Positions 23,201 to 34,400 of a stretch of 64,000 bases of DNA are shown here, piece by piece. How positions within the stretch are numbered: position 1 is the first letter of the stretch; every line of letters begins with the position of its first letter. Position numbers and translations under genes: made by a program. A model generated the notes under the pieces. That model made no database searches. It saw only the letters and a list, made by a program, of their open reading frames with translations, and was not told where the DNA came from. Source of the DNA: Haemonchus contortus (Eukaryota; Nematoda; Chromadorea; Rhabditida; Trichostrongylidae); the NCBI GenBank assembly GCA_000469685.2, contig LS997564.1, forward strand, positions 23,648,165 through 23,712,164, read 5' to 3'.

Positions 23201-26200
23201 CGGGCTAGATAATACAAACAACCGAAGCAAGTGGAGACAACAGAAGGTACAAACAGAAATAAAAAGAAATCAACTTATCAGTACGTAGGAGAGCAGGGAG
23301 CCGCCGCCGCACGCACGACGCACTTGACTGACTTATGTCTTCGGTCAAGCTAAGCAAGTGCCATGAGCATATTTCTCAAGTACGTTATAGCTTTATTCAA
23401 ATTTTGGTGAGACAAGAAAGGGTTTATGAGGATGTGTACAAGTGGAGGAACGGGCGAACCACCGTTGTAGAACTTGGTCAAAAGTCGAGCGCGGCGCACC
23501 ACCCGATGGTTTGGGAACGATTCCGCATCCATCGTGGGGAATTTCGAGGTTTGAATTGTTTTCTCTCGCGCACATATTTAGGTTTAGGTATTTAGGTGCG
23601 CGATCCCTCCCATCGCGTCGCAAATTCGATGCGGTTTGCGAGGTGGACAACTCGTCCAGGTGAACAAGCAACCCACTGCCCTCACCTAATAGAAGTCCGA
23701 TCGATGACGCCATGGTGATAGGCAGAATACGAATGGGTCCACAATTTGGCGTCTAATAGTAGTGGCGTCATCGATGGGGCTTCTATCAACTGAATAGGCA
23801 AAGGGTTGCCCGATCACCTGAACGAGTTGTCTAGCACTCGAACCGCGTCGAAAGGGTTGTGCGGTGGGAGGGATCGCGCCACCGCCTCCCGGAAACGTTC
23901 GTTCCGCGCGTCTATCGAAACTAGGTCATAGCGCCCACTTCGCGCAGGACGCAGCCCTTGCGACCTCGAGTGACATTACAGTGCCACTAAGTGTCAGTGG
24001 AGCGAATAATTCAAATAAGTCCGTGTTATCTTCTCTTGAAGCTGACTGGACTCTTCTCGTATGCCCGACTGACAAATACGACGTGGTCAAGAATCGCGCG
24101 CTGACGCGCCACGTGCGAGGGCTAGGCGGCGTGACCGGGAGCAATCATTGAAGGTGCACCCTGCCCTGATGCAGCCACCGGCACCCTGGGGCAGCCCGCT
24201 GGTCGTAAAAGTGAGGACGGATCGTTTTAATATACCATTCCGGATGTCATCTAAGATGAGGAAGGCTGCAGATAGTTAGGATCAAAAAGGAGTAAGTGTA
24301 AAAATATGTGAACAAAAAATCTGCACCTTCACTCAAAGTTCAGCAGGTTAACTTGTTTTTTTATGTGGGGTCCTTTAAGTCCTGTTCGATTTACTGTTGT
24401 TTTCTTATTCAGTGTACGGAAGCTCCCTCTGAAAATCTGCAGAGCCATTCAATGAAGGTTGTCGTTGCATGTAAAGCGGTCATTCACGAGCTAGAGAAGG
24501 CTCAGCGTTGTCGTGATGAGAAGGTATGTCCTGTGGAAATCACTTCCTGTACTCACCACGTCTGAGGTTGAAAGTAATTGCTTTTTTAGCCCCTGACAAG
24601 GACTCATATCGTATCTGTTTTGAATAGTATTTCTCTCATGATGTCTGTATTGGTAGAAAACGTAAAGAAGCTGGTGTTTTGGTTGGACAGGTAGTTTATT
24701 TTAAAAGTCTATCGTGAAGTGCTCATTTATGTTCAGTTTCCTTTATAACTCCATCCTTCAAATTCAGCTCGGCTCACGAAGTAGTTCTTGTTTAGAAGTC
24801 CGTTTGATGACATCAAGAACTACATTAGTATTCGTAACCGCATCTCTACGGCTATCTGGGAGTTAGTACGTAGCGTTAATGTACAACCCAAATCCTTGTT
24901 CGGAATTGCTTCGGAGATCATTCAGGTATGTTGCAAGCGCATTACCTTGAATAATGATTCCTCTAAGAACGCGTGACATTTTTGTTGTTTGCTAGTTTTG
25001 GATTTGCACTTTCTTCATCTGCACAATTTTCTTTCAGAAGACTAATGATCTCAAGGAACAATGCGATTGCATAGTACGGGACACCGATGATCCACTAGTG
25101 TTATACACTGCATACACAGAGAGAGCCCTGCTTCGAAGGCATGACGTCAACACAAACTGGGTAGGTTCGTACCCGATACCGCTGAGAACTGATCATGTTC
25201 TTTAGATGTATCGCTTTCAGGGTATTAATTTGCAATCGTCTTATCGTGGAGTACACGTGATTAGTGAGGTGAAAGTAGGATCTCCTGCTGATCTATGCGG
25301 CAGAATCGATGCTGGGGATGAAATCATGCTTATCAATGGCAAAACAGTGAGTTAAGGGTGTGGAAGACGAGAGAAAAGTTCTTGTAGTAGCTGCCTAGTC
25401 CTAAGCAGAATGTCGAATTGAATTTATGTGTTCATACTTTCAATGATGTTTTGCCATTGGAGGTCATTGGTTGGGATCTGACTCGCGTTGCTCAACGCCT
25501 CGGTTCTTCGTCGGATACCGAATTGCACCTTGTTGTTAACAAGAGACCTCGCCATTCAGTTCCGTTCCCTTTGAAGAAAACTTTGAAGGCTAATCGCCCA
25601 CTGGCTAAAATAATTCCTGGGAGTCAGGCTACGGAGACTGCAGGGAAGGAGAAACAACTTTTCAAGGTCAGATTCATGTTCTGCGATTTCTATGGGAAAA
25701 TTTTGTTCTAATAGATAGTAATTGCTTATTTCCCATTCAAGTGTTCAGGACATTACTTATCCGCTCAATCGTCGCCGATCATCGACGTTTATTGGCGATT
25801 TGCTCAACTTGATGGAGTCGAAAGGGTAAGTAAATGGACGATTGGGGGTGTGAAAACAAGCCTGTAGGCATATGTAGCTAATTTTTCAGGGAGAAACTCC
25901 GAACTTCAAGGCGAGCGTCATTTTGCGCCGGAAGTCCGCGAAGAGAGTTCTTCCTCGAGGAAGATGAGCGTTCTTATGTGAGCTGGGACCTCTTAGACTT
26001 GATTGGGTATGTCGTCATTATTGTTAGCATCAATCTTAATCGCTTAACGAAGTGCAAGCGTTTGATTAACGCCATTTCAAAACCATGAGGTTTCGTGTGT
26101 AAAAGTTTTCAATCTATCCGGCGGTCGGACGTTGTATTTCAGTCATCCCTCGCCGGACAATCATGAAGGTCCGATTGCCATTCCTCGAATAGTTCGTCGC

Positions 26201-28012
26201 GCACGCACAATGCGGCATCAACCGGATGGTTATGTGAGGTCTTTCATAGATAATAAGCTTGTGCAGGAAGTTGAAGACGACATTATCGCGGAACAGTTGC
26301 CGTTCAATGTTGGATGTAAGTAGTTAAGCTATATGTATAAACAGTTAGTAAAGGAATAGAAGAAAATGTACGAACATGTGTTTTGACAGAAATGCCAAGC
26401 TTGTTTACATTTTTGGTTAGATGTGGGCTATGATTGGAAAAAAAACTCAAAAAATTCAGGCCCCGCAGAGTTTGCCGAAGTCTGTGTTGTTGAACCTCCA
26501 GAATTAAACCAACTCAATATATTGGAACCCAGTTGTTCTGACCCTGATTGGAGTGCACCCTATGAAGAAGCATCTCTGCAAAGATTCCGCGCGCCTGCCG
26601 GTGATTCCAATCTTTCCTGCTTGACCCTGGACTCTCCAAGGTACCTTTTTTCTCAATGCGTTCACACATATGTTTGTTAGCGGTGCTAGAACTCAGTTGG
26701 TCTATTTAGGTTCACAACTGTATCTGGCAGTGATGATCAGTGGGTCTTGCCCAGTCCAGCGTCACTTTGTTCGATACCTTCAGTGTGTAGTCCGACACCG
26801 CTTCGCCTCACACCTACACGCGAGTGGAATGCTGAGGACACTCCTCCAACGCCAAGCACCCCTGATATGAAGAGTGCGGAGAAAACTTTCGAAGGATGGG
26901 TCAGAAGAAGGTTTGTGAATTCCACAGAGATGATCCTTCAATAGAATTACTGAGCGCCCTTGTTTTCATTGAACATAGCTTGAGTACATGCTTGAGTTTC
27001 AGAAAGACTGCCAAAGAACTGTTCGCTAAAGAGGTGACCAACAAGTGGCCAAAGTGTTGGATGTGCTTGCGAGGGCCTTTTCTTTGCATATATCCAACGC
27101 AGTTTGTACGTCTTATGAAATGTGCTCAACGAAATTTTATTTTGATCATCTCGATGTTTAGACTCGTCACGCCGATATGATCATCAACATATCCAAGTGC
27201 ACCGTTTCTGATGAGACCGAGCTGAAAACATCAAAGAAATTGTGCGTTAGCGAACTAGTGCATTCCAACTCCCCTCTCCGTTGCTTTTAATGTTTCCTTT
27301 CAGTGTTTTTCGGCTGTCAAGACCACCTGTTGAACATCATTTTTCATGCTATAACCAAAACGATATGCGAATGTAAGTATAATTGAGCTAATGATATGCT
27401 CCATGGGAGCTGTATCCATTTCAGGTGGATCCACAAAATAAAGGTTGCCAGCGAAATGTATGGAGCCGGTAATCGTGCAATGTCTAAATGTAAGCTTATT
27501 TTCTCGTTGTCGCGATTATTTGTGATACCTTGATTTAGTGACGTTCCCGTTCTGACTTTTACAACTTTTCTAAAAGTAGTCGTTTTTTGGAATTTTAAAT
27601 GTAGCTAAGGAGTAGTAAATACGAAACTAAATAACTGTAGAACCCCGTGCTGTACTTGAATTTTCATGAATGTCTCTCCTTTCTGGTCGGAGAGCTTCTC
27701 AAGAAAAAAATCCACCGGTGAATCAGGATAACATTTTCAGCTGTCTCTAATCTTGAAGTGGAGCACGGTGAATCTCCGTTTGAACATTATAACACTCTAA
27801 CGGGACTGCCATCACTAATGACGCAAAGTCAGGTATGTTCTTTCCTTCACTTAGATACTTACCATTTAGCTGTAATGAATTGGTTCTATGATTTTTAGCG
27901 TGAAGAGCCGCGTAGTAGTTCTCCTGTGAGCAATACTCTCCCACGTTCGACTACAGGTTCAATTTCGAAGCATTTGAAACCCACTGCACCAAAGTTCATT
28001 TCGAAAAAGTGA
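17246..28012 (+). CDS. cnk-1: CNK, connector enhancer of KSR
   Basis: CNK is a membrane-proximal scaffold that links Ras and Rho inputs to the Raf/MAPK cascade. Nineteen exons: 17246-17393, 18265-18428, 24413-24523, 24590-24690, 24796-24925, 25038-25160, 25221-25346, 25463-25666, 25749-25825, 25890-26006, 26143-26315, 26421-26640, 26710-26910, 27003-27105, 27162-27241, 27304-27372, 27425-27489, 27741-27832, 27899-28012. All phases agree, giving 805 codons and a TGA stop. Domains in order: SAM ([13 protein letters not shown], split by intron 1, then LGDAMNPYL...IGITALGPR); CRIC ([19 protein letters not shown]); PDZ ([36 protein letters not shown]); and a PH domain late in the protein ([18 protein letters not shown] to [14 protein letters not shown]). 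An ATG at 17288 is an alternative start. Exon 8 uses a TTGGAG acceptor. Intron 2 (5984 bp) carries an antisense LINE. Confidence 0.93.
19536..22367 (-). CDS. LINE ORF2, endonuclease-reverse transcriptase
   Basis: An open frame of about 943 codons. The APE-type endonuclease occupies the first 230 residues ([36 protein letters not shown]). The reverse transcriptase is central ([41 protein letters not shown], catalytic [10 protein letters not shown]), and the typical C-terminal [10 protein letters not shown] follows. No frameshift or stop is visible. The frame has no ATG before residue 20; its first codons are TTG AGC TGT, and the open frame runs about 60 nt back into ORF1. The conserved endonuclease start ([10 protein letters not shown]) precedes the first Met. 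Initiation must therefore be unconventional or coupled to ORF1. Confidence 0.93.
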   Translation of the reverse strand: MSCFLFNSRSLTNKIDHLHMFLAAHSPDLVLITETWLSPHILDSEITSGSPYDIVRVDRPRRKGGGVCCLFKDALNFVVIPPPSSYASLRADVLCIESLCLAPVSPLRLILVYRPPGSSAADDEKLIEILFELSLTGSYLMILGDFNLDVDWKAGVAKNVIAARFLDFFNNCSLIQHVPRPTRNGSILDIILSSSPILSRVAILPPFGSSDHNVVAFNLFAFVPNRISVPLPVYKETNFRGLSLYLSNIDWWRSFEGYSTVDDLYKRFCRILYRGLAKFVPFRSSSCSMPRYPKHILNLMSQKTRLFKEANNTFLKSDYKRVCLELDHHLRRFLAYKERRRAATLNQKSIFALFKKKIKSVARLPALKDDTGNLYNTNEDKAEALGRFFASVYTVHSEFVSHRAADYFQSASSLMLSDFIIGPEDVLMTLKSLKASTSATFDGIPQIVYKMCASALCVPLTMIFNASLMLSQVPELWKKAIITAIPKNKEVSMLSSYRPISITCPPVKVLEKLIRNKVLDWLSSKKLVPVEQHGFITGASTITQISDCLFDWNLAVNNGDCVDVIYFDLSKAFDKVNHERLLIKLSSLGINGALLAWFKAYLSEREMCVKVENSFSKCFPCTSGVPQGGVLSPLLFLIYTHDLPGLLRTHPSIKVQMYADDIKIYGIYDDNSKAAVHQALTASISRMMDWAVVNGIPVNLTKTTVMHIGHGPSNLYTFNGDPLSSTSEVRDLGVYLKSDLKFDAHIDMIVKKAFATLFVIFRNIHCSDASVYLKLYKAYVIPILEYGSQLWSPFSKKLQVKLERVQKVFTRVVLCRCFPDSEYRSSMPSYQKRLDLLNMKSLLYRRVVNDLIFCFKILRNETKLRVSKYWSFRPCHGRTKRLGLHCVPVKKRHHLLVSNSFFFRCARWIEMLPFSILDAPSASAFRGRLMNVHLLSTLNIADF
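22364..23077 (-). CDS. LINE ORF1, RRM-like nucleic-acid-binding protein
   Basis: A 237-residue protein from a true ATG. Residues about 85-180 fit an RRM-like fold seen in CR1/L2 ORF1p: [33 protein letters not shown], followed by a basic/acidic helical tail ([21 protein letters not shown]). It lacks a zinc knuckle. Its role would be binding the element RNA in the ribonucleoprotein. The stop TGA overlaps the start of the ORF2 reading frame, which lies in the -1 phase relative to ORF1. Confidence 0.85.
   Translation of the reverse strand: MPAPRRPIKVVVSKGQDMPTKATRATLNVANDSVYASQCDFSSMSTSELLNAIQERNKDPVIDEMVKALASKIPLEIADGIESEKRKRSIVLFGLPESPGNFAPSKKQRDLEEKVSQVFDMLELECRPVEVYRMGRIDVSRPRLVKVVLPSRAHWITALSNAYKLRGSSLSHIRVRKSMTLEERKKEYDLRQECNARNNQCNSKVWVVYKGELRRTDELKHSVHQGNASQISDNPPV
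23599..23879. repeat. Foldback MITE with ~110-bp arms
   Basis: The left arm begins GCGATCCCTCCCATCGCG and ends TCGATGACGCCA near 23713; the right arm, from TGGCGTCATCGATGG near 23763, is its imperfect reverse complement ending GGGAGGGATCGCG. The spacer is about 50 bp. Arms of this length point to a foldback transposable element. It is in cnk-1 intron 2, just 5' of the LINE. Confidence 0.8.
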
Positions 28013-28414
28013 GGAGAACAGAACTTTCATTTCTCAATCTGAATCCTAACATATTGCTGTAAGTATTTAGTCGCTTTTAGCTTTGCACGCTAGCAGAGAA
28101 GTAGCAAATCTGTTTATCATGTATATAGTCTGCATAATTAATGTTATCGAATTTTTGCGTAGCTTTACTACAGTACTTTAACATATGTGTGCAATATGTC
28201 ATTTGACCAATTTCATTTCGTAGGTTTTAATGTGGATTCGGTACTGTGAATTCTTTCCTCATATCGTGATTCTTTTTTCGCTAGTCCTACATGAATGTTT
28301 TACCGGTGAAGTTCGCCTATGCTTTAAATAATTGAGTTTCCTCTCCTTACCTCTATTTCTGTCCTTGTCTTGTTGCTAATGAAAGTGCTTCAGTAGCCCT
28401 CATTGCAGACGTAA
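28013..28414. other. Intercistronic region cnk-1 / pad-2
   Basis: 402 bp between the cnk-1 stop and the pad-2 ATG on the same strand. It contains TAAATAATT-type AT-rich sequence and a good splice acceptor, CCCTCATTGCAG at 28397-28408, only six bases before the pad-2 ATG. That is what a spliced-leader trans-splice site would look like. The spacing would suit a nematode operon, but that is inference. Confidence 0.55.
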
Positions 28415-31400
28415 ATGTCATGTTTATGGACGTGGATTCTGTTATTGTACACAGGTTATACTTTGTGCGATAGGAGTACAGTGTCTGTGGTAAACAGCGA
28501 TAAATATTCGCTGGCTCGTGATAGACGATATTTAATCTACGATGTCAATCACGGGGAAGGCTTCAATCTCAGGAGAGACGTTTACATGAGGATAGCTAAT
28601 ACTGTGAGGTTGCTCAGGAAAGCTGGTGGGTTTAGACTCACATTGTTTTCAGTAGTGCAGGGTCCATCAGTACATGGTGCGGTCATTTTGAGGAAGGGTG
28701 AAATTCGTTGCGCAAGTGGAATATTTGGGTTTTTTCTATTTCGCATCAATTTCTAAGCCACGTTAGAATATACCACGAGATTCCCAACATTAAAAAATGT
28801 ATTAGAGCTCAAATGATTTGTGCATCCATTTGAGTGCGTTCTAATACATTCTCATAAATGCTAGCCATTCCGAGAGGTGTGTTTTAATGGACTCACGTTT
28901 TTTTGCCATTCACCCATACTGTTTCGATTTCTATGCAGTATGCAAAATATGGTAAAAGCCGAAGTCAATTTCATTCCCATCCTATTCCATTTTATGCACA
29001 TTACTCACAATCAGACATCACTTGTGAGAGGTGACTGAATTAGCAGGCCTTCTGGCAGTCGGTTCGACAGCTTTTCAGCTCTCAAAAATCTCACTTACAG
29101 ACGGGATGTGAACTGTTATGAATCATTAGCTAGTATTTAAAAGCGCCAAACGCAAATGATGGTCACAAATTTGTTTGCGTGTTAGCAAAAAATCAAATAA
29201 TGTGTAAAACCCTCTGTTGGTAAGATGGGTGCCTTCTCCATTCTTAGAGACTACCTTTGCGACGAATGTTTTTCTTTCATATGTGGACGAATAGGCACTT
29301 GCACTACCATTGATTTAATATCGGGCGTAACAGAAAAGAAATTGAGAAAAAGAACAACTCTATAAAAGAAGAACAACCTGAAACTACAGTTATAAATTTC
29401 TTTTACGGTTACGCCATGTCCTATTGACATAGCATAAGAAATCGATGTCGTTTAGATTTATTTCGTAATATTCAGACAAGACAACTTTGAGATGATCAAG
29501 CAAGCGGGAACAATTAGTTTAGCCAACTTTGGGTTGGGTTGTGTAACCTATCATTGAAAAAAAAAAAACGTTGCTGAAGAGTTCCCACAATTTTTTGGGC
29601 ATTTAAACAGAGCTATCGGAGACAGAAATCTAATGTATCATTTTTACTGTGAATCGCCCATGGGTTGAGACTTTAGTTCTAGCACTTGATGCGCTCTTTT
29701 ACCTTGAGGATACGGAGGGAGAGGTAGAATCGACAAGTAAAGCATGATCACCACCAGGTAAGTAAGTAGAGGTGGCGAGAGCCTCGTCAAAAGCCTTTTG
29801 ATTTAGAGTTTCCCTCCTTGTAGTAGGCCGAGCGATTACATAGGATCGTTGACAACAGAGGGGCGCGGACTTCGAATGAAAGACGTTTCCGTCGTTGCAC
29901 AGAAAAGTCTCGAAAAGCTATCGTAATGCTGGTATTTTCAGGGGAACCCTTCGTCCTTGTGCTTCCTCCCTGGGGAGGTCTCTATCACTGGCAGACTCAG
30001 GGAATCAAATTACGATGGTCCTTGTTCTTCGATGTAGAAAGTTTGAACGAGTTCGTTCCTGTAGTGGAGTTCGAGGATTTCCTGAATGGTGAGTTTCTCA
30101 GATAGGAAGCTTTTGAGTTGAGGGTGAAAATCGTCGAGAATTTGAGCTGGTTCCATGAATTCCATGAAGAGAACGGATTTCACAGTTTCTGTCATTTGTG
30201 AAAGTGCAATCATCTTGCGAACTTCCTTCAAAAGTATTGACTGCAGAGGCAGGAAATTTCTGTTGTCAGTACTTTTGAAGGAATAGAAAAATCTGCGCCA
30301 TCGGTACTTCTGAGCCAGTACGCAATTGATCCCCGTGCAATTCTCAACCTTCTACCTGATGAAAAGAAGTGGCTTGTTTCGGAGTTAATGGTAATTTTGC
30401 GGAGAGGGTAAGTGGAGGGAACTCACAACCATTGTGATATATACTACCGTCCACAATATCTTACGAAGTTTTAAACCCCAATTTTGGGATTATAAATTAT
30501 AGAGAATGGACCACATCTGGATCAGGTTGTCTACCTGCAACCGTACAAAGAGGGTTGGAGTGACGAGTACAAGTTGAAATACGACCACAGACCTTGCATC
30601 GATGGTTCACGATTCTACCATCAGGAAAGCGAAAGTTCATGGTAATATTCTACCGAATTTTTCATGCTCAAAATTTTTTTCTGGAAGAAATGGATGTATA
30701 TTTGAGGCGCGGTTGGTTTTTCTCCTATGACGAAGTGCGAGCTAAGAAATTCGAGTGTATTTCGATCCAGGGCGATTCGGCAACGTTAAGAGACCTCATC
30801 CTCAAGGAGTATCCTGACCAGTGAGTTCTTCTCATCTATCACCCATGATTCGCTAAGTAGGTCTCTAGTGTGTCAGTATTTTTTGGGGCCGTATCACCCA
30901 TATCACACCGGTCGTCATTTTTCATGACGAGTGTCAGTAACGTCTCTATCCGTTTGTAGTAAATCGATGTAGTCGAGTGGAGCGTTCTTGCACGAGGATC
31001 GAAACACTCCTTGCGTTGAGGATACTCGAGTGAATAAGTCGGACCATCGAGCGGATCACCGTCCTGGTGCTTTTTTTAGCGTCTCCAAGGAAAGGGACCA
31101 GCCAATAGTCGCCCAGTGTCATGAGTGGACCGGGCACGTTTTTTGATTGATGTGATTTTGTGACCATTGGAACAGTTGCGCCCTACCGACAAAATGAGAA
31201 AGAAAAGATAAAAACTGTTCAAAGTCATGACCATGTAATGAGAACGGAAAGATACCCTGCCACAAGAGTAAGGCAGAGCCAAGGACGATATCCGCGGCCA
31301 AGATCCGGTTTTGTCCTAATTCCAACTGATTTGCGACAAGAGGTGCCCGACCTTGTAATCGGAGATCCTCGACCAATGTGTTTATGCAATGAAATCAAAA

Positions 31401-34400
31401 GAGTCGTGAATATGGACGTCTACTATTGGTTCAAGATCAGTCGTTGGTAAGTACCGGTCAAGGCTTCGATATTTTTCAACTGTAACTTGCTCAACATTAG
31501 AAAAGTCGCTGCGCCAGCAGAACCATTAAAGGAATTCTTATAGGGTGATTATCGTTGAGCTGAAAACCAACATATCAAGTTTCAATAAATATGAGCGTAA
31601 ATGTCACTCCATATTGAATACGAGTTGCATTGCTCTGTTGAAGCAGATCATTCCTCCTGTCCTACGTCGATATGTAATTCCCACGTAATCTCCGTTAAAT
31701 TATCCTTACCGACTTTAGTTTGAGAAACGATTGATTTGTTCGTAGAAAGAAGGAATGGAGGGACATCCGAGTGTTTTGAAATTGCTGCACGAAGGAGGAG
31801 TGCGCGGCGTAATCCGAGGTCCTACTGATTTTAAGTATTGCCTATTGCAGGATGACTATATTCTTCGATCGAGGCGAAGCGGTTCTTCACGAAAACTACG
31901 GTGATGTATACTATTGGGAAGCACGACGAAGTATGCGCTATGCCAAGTATCTTATAGAGGCTGGAAATCAGTTCAGGTTGTTGATCTATCCTTAGATTTT
32001 TTTTCAAATATTCGAAATTTTTGTAGAAATCGGAAAAAGGAATGCGAAATTCCGCCGATTTTTGAAATATGTGTACATGAGAGTCTTAAAGGATAAAGTC
32101 TTGGGGCGTATCAATCCCGTCCGAGGGATGCGCCAACGCATTCGGCTTCCATTCAGAATCGTAGTGGAGTATTGAGTGAATATGTGGCTTATATAATGAT
32201 TTGCGATGGCTAGCCGGTGTTCATGTCAGCGCTTTTATCTTCCCAAACGAGTCTGATACAAAATAACCGACCCCGGAGGGATGGAAGGCGTCTCGGCCAA
32301 GGCAGATGTTCATCCGGGACTCGAACTCGTGACCATTCGTGTATGAAGTGCGCCACTTGTCACCGCACCGCCTCCACATCACAAGGTTGACATGTATAAG
32401 CCTTATAAGAATGACTTTCCGGCAGAGTCGCCTTTTCCAGAGCCTGTAAAGATCGCTACAATTTCTGAGTATCCTACCAAACATTTCCACCACCCCTCTG
32501 AAGCGGAGGAAAGAATGCTCACAAGCACGCGAGAGCTACAGCCTTATTTAAGGTTGGGCTTTCTTCAGTGACTTTCAATGAAGACCTACTCTATCTTATA
32601 CTAGTCGGTTGCTACATCAATCGCTGGTTCATCTCGGAGTTCACAGCGCTACGGTGAGTGGCCCTCCCTCAAATAATGTGCGCGCTCTGGAGATGTCGAA
32701 GTTCGGCGGGGTAGTGGAGGTACTTACTTGGATGTACGAACCTTTCAGGCTCTATAGAAGAAGATTCCTTCAGAATGGTAGCCTTACAAAGCTTATATAA
32801 GGAACTTGTGAAGAGTTCCAGAAAACGATTCACTAATAGTGGGTTGTTCGAGCAGTAAGCGCTACCTTGAAAGCACTTTCTTGAATACTTGTTTTAGAGG
32901 CTTTTGTAAGGGACGCTTGCTATTTGAAATATATTACAGGTATATCTCTATATAATATCTTCTTCCGAAGAAAAAACCATCTGAAGACTCTTATAAAGTT
33001 TTAGTATAAGTTTCACTGGAGTGCCAGATAGAGCATTCTCGCAACATTTTACTTCCTTACTTTAACTGTGGCGGAATCCGAAAGCCGAGCACATAGCACA
33101 TGCGAGAACAGCTTCACAGTTTTCGTTCTGATAGTTTTCAACTTAAAGGTGGACTGACCACAATAGGCACTAATTGCGATCTTTTGATGGCAATGACCGA
33201 AGTTGAGCGCCATGTATTCGCACGAGTTGCTGGGAAGGCCAACGCATTCAAATGGATAGTTAGCGAGAATATCGAGTATTTAGGTTGGTAAGAAAGCTAG
33301 ATGTTTGGGTGCCACATGAGTTGGAGGAAGTTTGCATAACCTGCGAATAGTGTCTGCGACTTGTGCTTTGAGCTCATTGAAGGCATCCACTCCTGAAGCG
33401 TATAGTGGCTGGTGATAAAAGTCGGAAAGTTCACGATAATTCTGCTCTCGAGTGAATATGGTCAAATTTTATGAACTTGCTCAAACGAGGTCCGAGGCTC
33501 TCTTCATCGGAAAAGATCACACTGTCAATTCGCTTGGATTACAAGGATGTGACGTAGGTTGAGGAGCTTTCAATGAACCAGAATGTTACCTTCGGTCTCT
33601 GAAAGATTTTGATGAAGCAATCGAAAAAGCCCTCCAAATGTAGCGAGTCAGGTAAGGTAAGAGTAAGGTTGCACTAAGACAGGACGGTATCGCACACATC
33701 TTTGGTGACTCTGTAAAAATTTTTGAAAATTGCTTGAAAGTTAACGCTGTGTCCAACCATATAGTCCTAATCTCGGGAAGTCAGAACAACAATTATTTCG
33801 GTCGTTCCCGAATTCTCTGAATGAAAAAAAACACAACCGAAATTGCGGATATGAACCCTTATGTAGTATTTTGCCACTAGAAATTAGCAGTTTTATGAGA
33901 GAGGAGTTATGAAATCACCAGGAGGATGGCAAAAGGCAATCGAGCCAAATTTGGTGTATATTATTGGTCCAGGCTCTTTTATTGCAGGAAAAAGAACTTT
34001 TTCTGAAACGGGTGTTACTTCTGGGTCTATCAGCACCTCCACTTTAGTTGGAAACTTCGTTCTCAGCTTTTGGAATTCATTAATGGTATTCGAGGACAGC
34101 ATAGACACTCCAACAGCACTTCCAGTTGAAAGCAGTGGTTTGAATTACCAGTTTTCCAAACATTTGCCACTTCCTTACAACCATCTATTCGTTTAGAAGA
34201 CCATTGGATAGCCCTGTTTTTGAGAAATACGAGCATGCAATAATTATATTATTTTTCTTAAATTTTGCAGCCTTATTTCCAGGAAAAAATTGATATGTCT
34301 CTATAAGTCTTCAAATACCTGAGGAGTAACTTGCAGATACACATCATGGTAAATCAGTTTAGTTGAAACATCCATTCTGACTTTTTGGACGGTGCTATGT

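Larger units (their letters stand above)
18491..23340 (-). mobile_element. Nearly intact CR1/Jockey-type LINE with TAAA-repeat tail
   Basis: On the minus strand it has a 5' UTR (about 23340-23078), ORF1 (23077-22364), ORF2 (22367-19536) and a 1-kb 3' UTR. It ends in a short (TAAA)n microsatellite tail at 18491-18520, preceded by a small hairpin GCAC-TCATG-GTGC. Both ORFs are open, without internal stops, so the copy looks young. The tail type and the ORF2 domain order (endonuclease then reverse transcriptase, no RNase H seen) fit the CR1/L2/Jockey group. The 5' boundary is a guess from the end of GC-rich sequence. I could not identify target-site duplications. Confidence 0.9.
18429..24412. 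other. cnk-1 intron 2 (6 kb), repeat-filled
   Basis: It separates the SAM-coding exons from the CRIC exons. It is occupied by an antisense CR1-type LINE (18491 to about 23340) and a foldback element (23599-23879). Its other sequence shows no exon. Host phase is 0 on both sides of the intron. Confidence 0.85.
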
